A stretch of 7,999 nt of DNA from CAZEQK01 sp964514395 (GCA_964514395.1 CAZEQK010000075.1:1-7999), one strand, 5' to 3'. Numbered from the stretch's first letter, positions 1 through 6,980 are shown. Notes: generated from the sequence alone by a model not told the origin. Numbers and translations are program-made.

Positions 1-350
1 TTAAAATAATATCATTTTAAACATGATTTGTCAAATAAAACATTTAATTTTACAATGAATCAAATGATTTCTTACAATAATACATTTTGAGATAAAATCA
101 TATAATCTTCTCCCCTTACAAATGAATATAGAATCTCCACCAAACATCACGGCAGATACCATGAAAAAAGAGGATGAGAATTTTCATATTCATTGTATCA
201 TGTTTTAGACGAAAATATTTTATTATGAGATTTTAAATAATTATTTTCAAAATTAAGTTAGTAGAATCATATAAAACATGTATAAAACATAAATGGTTAT
301 ATATGTATAAATATAGGATTAAATAACAAATCGCTAGATATTTTAATAGT

Positions 351-378
351 TTATTGATTTATCACGACAAATCAATAA
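351..378. repeat. 10-bp perfect inverted repeat, possible operator
   Basis: TTATTGATTT (351-360) and AAATCAATAA (369-378) are exact reverse complements separated by an 8-base loop, followed by four T residues (379-382). The stem is nearly all A/T, so it is a poor terminator. A dyad of this size in a protease leader could be a regulator site. No specific regulator is recognised, and AT-rich DNA produces such dyads by chance more often than balanced DNA. Confidence 0.35.
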
Positions 379-444
379 TTTTAACCAATTTTTGTAGGTA
401 GCACTAAAACGCAATTATACGATTCTATAAAAAAGTGGGAAATA

Positions 445-453
445 AATACTATT
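445..453. promoter_or_regulatory. Candidate ScoC (Hpr)-type site
   Basis: AATACTATT fits the palindromic RATANTATY consensus known for ScoC/Hpr, the transition-state repressor of extracellular protease genes in Bacillus subtilis. It lies about 145 bp before the start codon of a secreted peptidase gene, so the location makes sense. Against it, only one exact match was noticed, the consensus is short and AT-rich, and chance matches are expected in this leader. Confidence 0.2.
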
Positions 454-499
454 TTACTTTTTAGTACTAATGGGACTGTCGGAATAAATGTCAGAAAGT

Positions 500-505
500 T
501 ATAAT
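500..505 (+). promoter_or_regulatory. Candidate -10 element for the S53 peptidase gene
   Basis: TATAAT at 500-505 is a perfect sigma-A -10 hexamer about 90 bp upstream of the start codon. No good TTGACA-like -35 element sits 16-18 bp upstream; the bases around 477-482 match poorly. A transition-phase promoter needing an activator would look like this, but so would chance in AT-rich DNA. Confidence 0.25.
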
Positions 506-596
506 AATTTTAAATATTCAATAATACATGATAAACAACCCAGATATTAGTTAAGAAGATGCATAAATCTAAAATAAAAGAAGGAGAGGAAAAGAA

Positions 597-1754
597 ATGA
601 CATTAAAGAAGAAGTTCGGTTCTATTTTTTTAACAGTGGTACTACTTGCTAGTTTAATAGGTACAGTTAGCGCCCAAGGAAATGTGAACAAACCTGTTTG
701 GGAAGCTCATCCACCAATTCATATTAAGAATAGTGCTACATCTACCTATGTAAATGGATATGCTCCAGCACAAATTAGAAAAGCTTATGGCATTGATTTG
801 TTAAACAAGACAGGAGCAGGGCAAACGATAGCAATCGTAGACGCTTATGGTAGTCCTACTATATCAAATGATTTAGCTGTTTTTAATCAGCAGTTTGGCT
901 TGCCAGCTGCAAACCTGCAAATTGCTTATCCTGGTGGAGTACCTAGAACAGACGCTGGTTGGGCGTTAGAGACTGCAATGGATGTTGAGTGGGCACATGC
1001 TATCGCCCCAGATGCTACGATATTATTAGTAGTAGCACATTCCAATTCATTAACAGACTTATTAGCCGCTGAAGATTATGCTACTTCTCATGGTGCGGTA
1101 GTAGTTTCGAATAGTTGGGGTGGTTCTGAATTTTCTAGTGAAGCGACTTATGATACACACTTTCAGCATAATGGCGTTGTCTATCTTGCATCTTCCGGTG
1201 ATAGTGGCGCAGGTGTATCCTTTCCAGCATCCTCACCTTATGTTGTATCGGTTGGTGGGACTAGCCTTAATCTAGATAGCCAAGACAATTATCTAAGTGA
1301 ATCTGGATGGTCTGGATCAGGTGGTGGAACAAGTACTTATGAAACAAGACCAGCCTATCAAGATAATTGGGTTAGTTTAGTTGGTGCTCAAAGAGGAAAC
1401 CCAGATATCTCCTTTGATGCTGATCCCAATACAGGTGTAGCGGTATATAGTTCTACACGTTTACAAGGACAAAAAGGATGGTTTCAGGTTGGTGGTACTA
1501 GTTTAGGATCTCCAGCATGGGCAGCTTTAATTGCTTTAGCTGATGAAGGTAGAACCGCTCCACTATCTAGTATTGACGCTTTAACTAAACTCTATAGTAT
1601 TGCTGGAACTACAGGTACAACAGGTTATACGACGAATTATTATGATATAACTACTGGTAATAATGGTGGATATAGTAGCCAGACAGGCTATGATCTTGTT
1701 ACAGGTATTGGAAGTCCAAAAGTAAATAATTTACTTCCTTTATTATCACAATAA
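597..1754 (+). CDS. Secreted sedolisin-type serine-carboxyl peptidase (family S53)
   Basis: This 385-residue protein is an extracellular endopeptidase of the sedolisin family, which uses a Ser-Glu-Asp triad in a subtilisin-like fold and is usually most active at acid pH. The N-terminus is a signal peptide: basic residues 4-6, a hydrophobic core at about 8-23, and a likely cleavage after Val-Ser-Ala at 24-26. The catalytic Glu125 and Asp129 lie in WALETAMDVEW (122-132). The oxyanion-hole Asp202 is in ASSGDSG (198-204). The nucleophile Ser302 is in GGTSLGSP (299-306). Asp350-Ile351 and Asp366 match the C-terminal calcium site. Only about 25 residues separate the signal cleavage site from the start of the catalytic domain, so the roughly 180-residue propeptide of classical sedolisins is absent. 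The ATG follows AAGGAGAGG (581-589) by seven bases. It appears monocistronic, with a terminator at 1781-1829. The family call is secure; the substrate is unknown. Confidence 0.93.
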   Translation: MTLKKKFGSIFLTVVLLASLIGTVSAQGNVNKPVWEAHPPIHIKNSATSTYVNGYAPAQIRKAYGIDLLNKTGAGQTIAIVDAYGSPTISNDLAVFNQQFGLPAANLQIAYPGGVPRTDAGWALETAMDVEWAHAIAPDATILLVVAHSNSLTDLLAAEDYATSHGAVVVSNSWGGSEFSSEATYDTHFQHNGVVYLASSGDSGAGVSFPASSPYVVSVGGTSLNLDSQDNYLSESGWSGSGGGTSTYETRPAYQDNWVSLVGAQRGNPDISFDADPNTGVAVYSSTRLQGQKGWFQVGGTSLGSPAWAALIALADEGRTAPLSSIDALTKLYSIAGTTGTTGYTTNYYDITTGNNGGYSSQTGYDLVTGIGSPKVNNLLPLLSQ

Positions 1755-1780
1755 TTTAACATACTATAAAATATATACTT

Positions 1781-1829
1781 AAAAAAACATGCTGAAGTGC
1801 AGTTAAAATGCCAACTCAGCATGTTTTTT
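1781..1829 (+). terminator. Rho-independent terminator of the S53 peptidase gene
   Basis: CATGCTGA (1788-1795) pairs with TCAGCATG (1816-1823). The preceding A run (1781-1787) can pair with the following T run (1824-1829), giving a stem of up to 14 bp with a 20-base loop. It starts 26 bases after the stop codon. The A-stem-T symmetry would allow it to work in both directions, although no gene facing it is seen on the right. Confidence 0.85.
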
Positions 1830-2058
1830 ATGATTTTTTTTATGTTTACATAGTTATAAATGAACTTTTTTATAATAATGATTGTCTTTAAAAGGATGCA
1901 TCAAAAATCATACATATGTCTATACTATTGTCAAACCCAAGATGAATATTCGTAAGGATACTTTAAAGTGGAATAATTTTTACAATCTTTTAACAATTAC
2001 TTAAGAAAAACTAAAGATTCCTTTAATATACTTATAGAATAAAAAGTGGGGGGAATAA
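1830..2058. other. Non-coding gap containing the presumed operon promoter
   Basis: This gap of about 230 bp between the peptidase terminator and the glycosyltransferase gene has no credible ORF on either strand. It should hold the promoter of the four-gene cluster. Candidates are TTGTCA at 1928-1933, which has no fitting -10 at 17 bp, and TATACT at 2027-2032, a good -10 hexamer without a convincing -35. TATACT lies only about 27 bp before the start codon, so a transcript from it would have a very short leader. No choice between them can be made by eye. Confidence 0.4.
2046..2053 (+). promoter_or_regulatory. G-rich ribosome binding site of the glycosyltransferase gene
   Basis: GTGGGGGG ends five bases before the ATG at 2059. 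It differs from the usual AGGAGG of the region but can still pair with the pyrimidine-rich 3' end of 16S rRNA through G-C and G-U pairs. It supports the ATG at 2059 as the start. Confidence 0.5.
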
Positions 2059-3252
2059 ATGAAACCACATCGTTTTCTGATTTTTTCCGCAACCTTTGGT
2101 GCAGGACATGTAAAAGCTGCTGAGGCCTTAATAGTTAGCATTAAGACAAAAGAGCCAACTGCTGAAATTATCCATGAAGATACATTTGAACTAATTAACA
2201 AGCAAATGAATAATTTAATTCGTTTATTTTACATTAGTCTAATCAAACGTGCTCCGAAGGTCTGGGGCAAATTTTATAACATGACAAAAGATTTAGACTA
2301 CGATTCATTATTTAATAGAATGAATAACAATTATGGTAAAAGCAAATTAATGAACTACATCAACGCGATAAAACCAGATGTCATTATTTGTACTTATCCT
2401 ACTGTTGCTGGAATGCTAGCTAGCCTAAGGTTAAATGGTGAGTTGAATATTCCTGTAATATCTGTGGTAACAGATTATACAGTGCATAGTCAATGGATTC
2501 ATCCCGGAGTTGATTTGAATATTGTCGGTAATAGAGATGTCTATAAAGGGTTTGTTGAAAGAGGTATAGACAAAAATCGCATCCAAATTTCTGGAATTCC
2601 AGTTAATCCAAAGTTTGATACTCCTTCGAATAAAGAAGAAATATTTCATAAATTAGGACTAAAAAAGGATCGATTAACGTTTCTAATTATGGGTGGAGCA
2701 TATGGGGTTTTAAATAAAGCTAAGTGGATGGTAAAACGTCTTGCAAATGTTAAGGAAAACATACAACTCATCATTGTCTGTGGTAAAGATAAGAAGTTAT
2801 ATGAATCTTTAGATGATGTGATAACAAAGACTCGCAATCCAGTACTGCGATTTGGTTATGTAAATAATATAGATGAGCTGATGACAGCTGCGGATGTTAT
2901 TATTACAAAAGCAGGAGGATTAACAGTTTCTGAAGCCCTCACTAAACATTTACCTTTGATTATATTCAAGCCAATTCCTGGTCAGGAAGAAAATAATGCG
3001 ACATTTATTAAGAAAATTGGTGCTGGTTTTATTGCTCCAACGGATGAACAATTAATGATGTCGATAGAAAAAATAATAAAAAATCCACAACTGATTACAG
3101 AGATGATGCATGCTGCTGAAAGTGCTTTTCCTGGGCAATCATCAAAGAAAGCTGCAGAATCTATTATAGAATTAACAAAACAATATCCTCATCGATTAGA
3201 AGCAAGAGAAAGAGAACAGGAATCGTTAGAGGAAGCTTGGTTAGGAATATAG
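2059..3252 (+). CDS. UgtP/MGDG-synthase-type lipid glycosyltransferase (GT28)
   Basis: This 397-residue protein belongs to the GT-B fold group of MGDG synthase and Bacillus UgtP, which transfer a sugar from a UDP-sugar to diacylglycerol at the inner face of the membrane. The N-terminal acceptor domain carries the hallmark GAGH at 14-17 after a beta strand, then TDYTVH (138-143) and His148. The C-terminal nucleotide-sugar domain shows GGAYG (212-216), CGKD (241-244), GYV (266-268), TKAGG (283-287) with Glu292, and KPIPGQEENNA (304-314), as in UgtP. The length is close to UgtP (382 residues) with a charged C-terminal tail (375-397). It heads the cluster; the VTT gene follows after 30 bp. A galU gene in the same cluster suggests UDP-glucose as donor and glucosyl-diacylglycerol as product. 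It may instead be nearer to the uncharacterised YkoN branch, so the acceptor and number of sugars added are inference. Confidence 0.85.
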   Translation: MKPHRFLIFSATFGAGHVKAAEALIVSIKTKEPTAEIIHEDTFELINKQMNNLIRLFYISLIKRAPKVWGKFYNMTKDLDYDSLFNRMNNNYGKSKLMNYINAIKPDVIICTYPTVAGMLASLRLNGELNIPVISVVTDYTVHSQWIHPGVDLNIVGNRDVYKGFVERGIDKNRIQISGIPVNPKFDTPSNKEEIFHKLGLKKDRLTFLIMGGAYGVLNKAKWMVKRLANVKENIQLIIVCGKDKKLYESLDDVITKTRNPVLRFGYVNNIDELMTAADVIITKAGGLTVSEALTKHLPLIIFKPIPGQEENNATFIKKIGAGFIAPTDEQLMMSIEKIIKNPQLITEMMHAAESAFPGQSSKKAAESIIELTKQYPHRLEAREREQESLEEAWLGI

Positions 3253-3282
3253 GATTGTTACTACAAATATTTAGGAGTTTAT

Positions 3283-3942
3283 ATGTACAAAAAAAATTCC
3301 CTTAATAAAAACGACCTTAAATTATATGAAGGGTTAGGATTACTTCTTATCATTTTATTTAGTATCTTAGTGGTTGCTTTTCTTTATCTTGATCGAAGAG
3401 ATGCAATATCTACTATTATCCAGAATTTAGGCATATTCGGAGTAGTTCTAGCAATCATTATAATGGCGGTTCTAAGCATGACTCCTATTCCATCTGAGGG
3501 ATTAGTTATTCTTTATATTAAGATATATGGAGTGATACTGGGGGTCATAATTTCCTGGTTAGGATCCATTTTAAATGCACTTATTATATTTATCATTGCA
3601 AGATACTATGGTCTGAGATTTTTAAAGAAACACATTGATTCTGAGCGTTTTGTAAATATAGATCATTGGGTCAAGAAACAGGGAACCTTAGGCTTATTTA
3701 TTGCTAGAATACTTCCGATTCCAGCGTATGCTGTCAATTATATTGCTAGTATAATGCCATCTGTAAAATTTTGGCCTTATTTTTGGACAGCAGCTGTTAC
3801 GATCATCCCTTACTACATAGGAACTGCTTTATTTTATGTAGGAGCATCTAGACAAGCATGGATTTGGCTTATCATTGGTGGTATTCTTATCGTAACAGTA
3901 TGGGTTGTAGGTTATTTCTTTAACCGCCATGAAACAAAATAG
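3283..3942 (+). CDS. VTT-domain (TVP38/DedA-like) integral membrane protein
   Basis: This 219-residue polytopic membrane protein has hydrophobic segments at about 18-36, 50-66, 73-108 (probably two passes), 133-156, 165-187 and 192-212. The VTT (SNARE-associated Golgi protein) signature is visible: TPIPSEG at 67-73 in the first re-entrant segment, GSILNALIIFIIARYYG (94-110), and FIARILPIPAYAVNYIA (139-155), which matches the conserved Arg-x-x-Pro and Asn/Asp-Tyr helix. Members of this superfamily include lipid scramblases and the bacterial DedA proteins, some of which flip undecaprenyl phosphate. TTAGGAG (3271-3277) precedes the ATG by five bases. The gene lies 30 bp after the glycosyltransferase gene and 16 bp before the deacetylase gene, so co-translation is likely. 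A role in moving a glycolipid or lipid carrier across the membrane is inferred from family and context; the transported lipid is unknown. Confidence 0.85.
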   Translation: MYKKNSLNKNDLKLYEGLGLLLIILFSILVVAFLYLDRRDAISTIIQNLGIFGVVLAIIIMAVLSMTPIPSEGLVILYIKIYGVILGVIISWLGSILNALIIFIIARYYGLRFLKKHIDSERFVNIDHWVKKQGTLGLFIARILPIPAYAVNYIASIMPSVKFWPYFWTAAVTIIPYYIGTALFYVGASRQAWIWLIIGGILIVTVWVVGYFFNRHETK

Positions 3943-3958
3943 TTAGGAGAAGAGATAA

Positions 3959-5233
3959 ATGATTTGGTGGATAAGTTTAGTGATACTTTTCTTCGTTACT
4001 GTGATAGGCTACACAATTGTACCAGATATTTTTTTACACCGATTAGGTATAGGTAGCTGGAAACGGCAATATTCTTCAGGAGTTACATTAACCTTTGATG
4101 ATGGACCTGATCCAGAATATACACCAAAGATATTAGATATCCTTGAAAGAGAAAAGGTACATGGCACCTTTTTTATTGTGGGAGAACGAGCGGCAAAACA
4201 TCCTAAGCTAGTGAAGCGAATTCAGACAGGCGGTCATCAGATTGGACTACACTGTCAAGAGCATCATTACGCTTGGTTTATGGGACCATTTGTTACATGG
4301 AAAAAGTGGGACGAGGGTGTTGCTACTATTGAAAGTATTACTGGTGAACAAGTGGAGTGGATTCGTCCACCATGGGGAACCTTTAATTTAGTAGTTTTTA
4401 TTTGGATGAAGCTTCGTAAGAAAAAAGCGATACTTTGGAATGTAGAAGGTCATGATTGGGAAGCTTCTAGAAGTCCATTACAGATATCTGATAAAATAAT
4501 AAAGAGAACAAAGGAAGGTACCATCATTGTTTTGCATGATGCTGGTGGGGAAAATGGAGCACCAGCTAACACTGTAAAAGCGTTAGAATTAATATGTCAA
4601 AGGGTTCAGAATGATTTAAAGTTACCAATAGTCAATTTGGAGCTTCCTACTTGGTCTACAGGTCATCGAATAGCTTATATCCTATGGGAAAAATGGGAGA
4701 AATTTTTTGCTCGAAGATATCATATTGAGCGAATTAGCTCATCAAATCTATTACGTTTATCTCAGACGGTATATAGTGGACCTAATCTTTATTCGCACTA
4801 TGGAGAATTATTAGCTCAAAAAGGTGATATCGTTGGTGAGATTCATTTTGATAATGCACGATTTCTTAGTAAAGAAACAAACATACAAAAGATAGGCCTG
4901 AGAGTATTACGACAAATAAAGCCTTCATTAGCAGAAATGGCAGCATTTGTTTCACAAAATGAAAAATATCGGCATTTAAAGGTATTTATAGGAGTTAGTT
5001 TAATAAATCGTGGTGTTACGGGTTTAGGGTTTCATGTAGTGGATTTACCAATTACATTAGGGTCAAAATTGATTGGAAAAATCCAAAGAACGATACTTCG
5101 TATTTATCACCCTTCTGGAAAGAAAAGAAGCGTCATGCTAAATAAGGAGCATCCAAAGCTTATCTGGATGAGTAGAGATACACTTATACAAAAATGGCTA
5201 ACCTATAAGAAAAAAGATGTAATAAATCGGTAG
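3959..5233 (+). CDS. Membrane-anchored NodB polysaccharide deacetylase with a YkoP-like C-terminal domain
   Basis: This 424-residue protein is a carbohydrate esterase 4 (NodB) deacetylase with an extra C-terminal domain. Residues 2-20 form one N-terminal membrane anchor, placing the rest outside the cell. The catalytic domain spans about 40-230. Its motifs are TFDDGP (45-50; base Asp47, metal ligand Asp48), metal ligands His98 and His102 in HCQEH, RPPWG (136-140), WNVEGHDW (160-167) with Asp166 and Trp167, and VLHD (191-194) with His193. All catalytic and metal residues are present, so an active zinc-type N-deacetylase is expected. Two small departures are Cys99 in place of the usual Ser/Thr of motif 2 and Glu163 where motif 4 often has Asp. 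Residues from about 235 to 424 form a second domain with no membrane segment that resembles the stand-alone YkoP protein of Bacillus; its function is unknown. The start follows AGGAGA (3945-3950) by eight bases. The substrate could be peptidoglycan, another GlcNAc polymer or a glycolipid head group. Confidence 0.87.
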   Translation: MIWWISLVILFFVTVIGYTIVPDIFLHRLGIGSWKRQYSSGVTLTFDDGPDPEYTPKILDILEREKVHGTFFIVGERAAKHPKLVKRIQTGGHQIGLHCQEHHYAWFMGPFVTWKKWDEGVATIESITGEQVEWIRPPWGTFNLVVFIWMKLRKKKAILWNVEGHDWEASRSPLQISDKIIKRTKEGTIIVLHDAGGENGAPANTVKALELICQRVQNDLKLPIVNLELPTWSTGHRIAYILWEKWEKFFARRYHIERISSSNLLRLSQTVYSGPNLYSHYGELLAQKGDIVGEIHFDNARFLSKETNIQKIGLRVLRQIKPSLAEMAAFVSQNEKYRHLKVFIGVSLINRGVTGLGFHVVDLPITLGSKLIGKIQRTILRIYHPSGKKRSVMLNKEHPKLIWMSRDTLIQKWLTYKKKDVINR

Positions 5234-5306
5234 GAAACAGCTATTTACGTAGAGAAAGCTTCATTTTTTGGTATAGTCAAACTTTAAAAAGGGAGAGATA
5301 AACAAA

Positions 5307-6185
5307 ATGAAGGTTCGTAAAGCAATCATTCCTGCGGCTGGACTTGGTACTAGATTTTTACCTGCTACAAAAGCTATGCCAAAGGAAATGTTACCAATTG
5401 TAGATAAACCCACCATCCAATATATTATTGAAGAAGCAGTTGAATCAGGAATAGAGGACATTATAATTGTTACAGGTAAAGGAAAAAGAGCAATTGAGGA
5501 TCATTTTGATCACTCCTTTGAATTAGAACAAAATCTACTTTCTAAAGGAAAATTAGAGCTATTAAGTGAAGTACAAAAATCTTCGCAGATGGCAGATATT
5601 CATTATATAAGACAAAAGGAACCCAAGGGTTTAGGTCATGCTATTTGGTCAGCAAGAAAATTTATTGGTAATGAACCCTTCGCCGTTTTACTTGGTGATG
5701 ATATTGTCAAAGGAGAAAGACCCTGCTTGGAGCAAATGATAGAGTTATATGATAAGTATCAAACGTCAATCGTTGGTGTAAAGCCTGTTACGGATGATAA
5801 AGTTTCACGTTATGGTATTATTGATGGAGAAAGAATAGCTGAAAATATCTATTCTATTAAACACTTAGTAGAAAAGCCTAAATTAGAAGATGCTCCTTCT
5901 AATATCGCAATTATGGGTAGATACATTTTATCACCTAGCATTTTTTCATTATTGGAAGTACAAGCCCCTGGAGTCGGAGGAGAAATTCAATTAACAGATG
6001 CCATCACAGAGCTAAATAAAGTTGAAGATGTCTATGCTTATAATTTTGATGGTCAGATTTATGATATTGGTGAAAAGCTTGGATTTATCACTACAACCAT
6101 AAGCTTCGCCTTACAACGCGAGGATATCAAGTATGATTTATTAAAATATATGGAAGCAATTTTAGAAAAAGAAAAGATTAAATAA
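5307..6185 (+). CDS. galU: UTP-glucose-1-phosphate uridylyltransferase (GalU/GtaB)
   Basis: This cytoplasmic enzyme makes UDP-glucose from UTP and glucose 1-phosphate. Its 292 residues equal the length of Bacillus subtilis GtaB. The nucleotidyltransferase signature AAGLGTRFLP is at 10-19, followed by the conserved KAMPKEMLP (22-30). Further family motifs are LLGDD (128-132) at the metal site, VEKP (188-191), GGEIQLTD (224-231), and YDIGEKLGF (252-260) near the end of the domain. The ATG at 5307 follows an AGGGAGAG site (5290-5297). It is last in the cluster, 73 bp after the deacetylase gene, and is closed by a strong hairpin. UDP-glucose feeds glucolipids, the anchor of lipoteichoic acid and teichoic acid glucosylation, which ties it to the UgtP-type gene at the head of the cluster. 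The gene looks intact and ordinary. The symbol gtaB would be used in Bacillus. Confidence 0.95.
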   Translation: MKVRKAIIPAAGLGTRFLPATKAMPKEMLPIVDKPTIQYIIEEAVESGIEDIIIVTGKGKRAIEDHFDHSFELEQNLLSKGKLELLSEVQKSSQMADIHYIRQKEPKGLGHAIWSARKFIGNEPFAVLLGDDIVKGERPCLEQMIELYDKYQTSIVGVKPVTDDKVSRYGIIDGERIAENIYSIKHLVEKPKLEDAPSNIAIMGRYILSPSIFSLLEVQAPGVGGEIQLTDAITELNKVEDVYAYNFDGQIYDIGEKLGFITTTISFALQREDIKYDLLKYMEAILEKEKIK

Positions 6186-6215
6186 AAAAATATAGATATT
6201 ACAAGATTAGTAGAT

Positions 6216-6263
6216 AAGCTTGTTAGTTAATAACTTTGATGGTTATTAACTAACAAGCTTTTT
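6216..6263 (+). terminator. Terminator of the glycolipid operon, 19-bp perfect hairpin
   Basis: Bases 6216-6234 and 6242-6260 are perfect reverse complements (19 bp) around a 7-base loop. The downstream arm runs into a T tract (6259-6263). It begins 30 bp after the galU stop codon, as expected for the end of the operon. The stem is AT-rich and its outer arm contains an AAGCTT hexamer. The T tract is short, but no other terminator is seen between galU and the DoxX remnant. Confidence 0.85.
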
Positions 6264-6404
6264 CATGTCGTGTTTTCCTAAAAAATATAAAAATAAGTAC
6301 ATTTATCTTTAATTCAACAGTAATTAAAAATTCGACAAATTTTTTAGGCTATTTTATGAAGATAGCTTTGCATGTGTTTTTATCAATTCGAAATATATTA
6401 AAAT

Positions 6405-6410
6405 TATAAT
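6405..6410 (+). promoter_or_regulatory. Candidate -10 element of the former DoxX gene
   Basis: TATAAT at 6405-6410 lies 55 bp before the DoxX start codon. A TTATCA at 6380-6385 could act as -35, but the 19-bp spacer is long. Since the gene after it is broken, this promoter may itself be decaying. Confidence 0.25.
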
Positions 6411-6464
6411 TATACAGATAGTAATTTAGCGTCATCAATAATAATAAGATAGGAGGTTATTAAA

Positions 6465-6900
6465 ATGGTTAAATGGTTAAGAGAGAACGTGTATGCATCT
6501 TATCTTCTGGCTATCGCTCGTATCTGATTAGGTTGGCAATGGTTAGAAGCAGGCTGGCACAAAATTTCGAATGGTTTTGATGCAAATGGATTCATGACGG
6601 GAGCAGTGAAAAAAGCGACTGGAGACCATCCATCTGTTCAGACATGGTGGGCTAATTGCAATTCCTCACTCTAGTCTATTCACATTCTTGGTACAATGGG
6701 GAGAATTTTTGGCTGGTATCGGCTTAATCCTCGGATGCTTAACGACAGCGGCAACATTCTTTGGCTTACTAATGAATTATGCATTTATGTTCAGTGGTAC
6801 AACGAGCACAATCTCAATCTTTATTATTGTTGCAGGCTTTAACGCAGGAAAAATCGGGTTGGATATTTGGGTTATACCTTACATCAGATCATATTATTAA
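6465..6900 (+). pseudogene. Broken DoxX-family membrane protein gene
   Basis: A good ribosome binding site AGGAGG (6451-6456) and ATG (6465) open a frame whose translation, pieced across frames, matches the small four-helix DoxX membrane protein family of Bacillota. The early part gives LGWQWLEAGWHKI just after codon 21, typical of DoxX helix 1. Codon 21 is UGA (6525-6527). The same frame continues past it to a UAG at 6672-6674. The DoxX match then continues in another frame from about 6660, giving VQWGEFLAGIGLILG and, near the end, AGFNAGKIGLD. In the second half, GTTST is followed directly by ISIFII near 6810/6811, where relatives have roughly seven or eight more residues starting Asn-Pro, so an in-frame deletion is likely. 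These three lesions make the gene non-functional. A TTG at 6688 could formally open the tail, but it has no ribosome binding site. Sequencing error is unlikely to explain all three. Confidence 0.85.
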
Positions 6901-6934
6901 AAGGATTATAAGACAGATAAATCAGTAGCGTGAT

Positions 6935-6980
6935 AATAAAATAGTCTCCCTTACTTCAAAAGGGAGACTATTTTATTTTT
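6935..6980. terminator. 18-bp perfect hairpin terminator between convergent genes
   Basis: Bases 6935-6952 and 6960-6977 are exact reverse complements (18 bp) with a 7-base loop. The GC core AGTCTCCC is flanked by A/T-rich ends that give a T-rich tail on both strands. It lies 34 bp after the end of the DoxX remnant and 42 bp after the end of the convergent minus-strand gene, so it probably serves both. Confidence 0.85.

Larger units (their letters stand above)
1..596. other. AT-rich non-coding leader upstream of the S53 peptidase gene
   Basis: No credible gene was found here on either strand. The sequence is very AT-rich and the only open frames are tiny; the best, 161-208, has 15 codons and no ribosome binding site. 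It contains a 10-bp perfect inverted repeat at 351-378, a 10-bp palindrome TTAGTACTAA at 461-470, a match to the Bacillus ScoC/Hpr consensus at 445-453, and a TATAAT hexamer at 500-505. The length (almost 600 bp) and these elements fit a regulated promoter region for the protease gene, but the first part could equally be the 3' flank of a gene outside the window. No riboswitch or leader RNA was recognised. Confidence 0.6.

Noticed and set aside
122..193. Inverted repeat ATGAATAT / ATATTCAT as an RNA leader structure
   Set aside because: The arms are only 8 bp and all but two bases are A/T, the loop is long, and no conserved riboswitch elements are seen between them.
161..208. 15-codon ORF in the leader
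   Set aside because: There is no ribosome binding site, and this length is expected by chance.
1931..1954. ECF sigma (SigW-like) promoter, TCAAAC followed by CGTA
   Set aside because: The spacer is 14 bp rather than the usual 16-17 and the -35 box is imperfect.
426..2061. Similar strings around AAAAAGTGGG...AATAAAT at about 428-447 and 2041-2060 as a repeated regulatory element
   Set aside because: The similarity is short and imperfect. The second copy is explained by the ribosome binding site of the glycosyltransferase gene, and the first is not next to a start codon.
6525..6527. In-frame UGA in the DoxX gene read as recoding (Trp or selenocysteine)
   Set aside because: UGA ends the small gene at 7022-7024 normally, Trp is written as UGG throughout the intact genes, and the DoxX frame has two further lesions that recoding cannot explain.
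6688..6900. Separate 70-residue protein starting at TTG 6688
   Set aside because: It is the second half of the DoxX family sequence without its own ribosome binding site, so it is part of the pseudogene.
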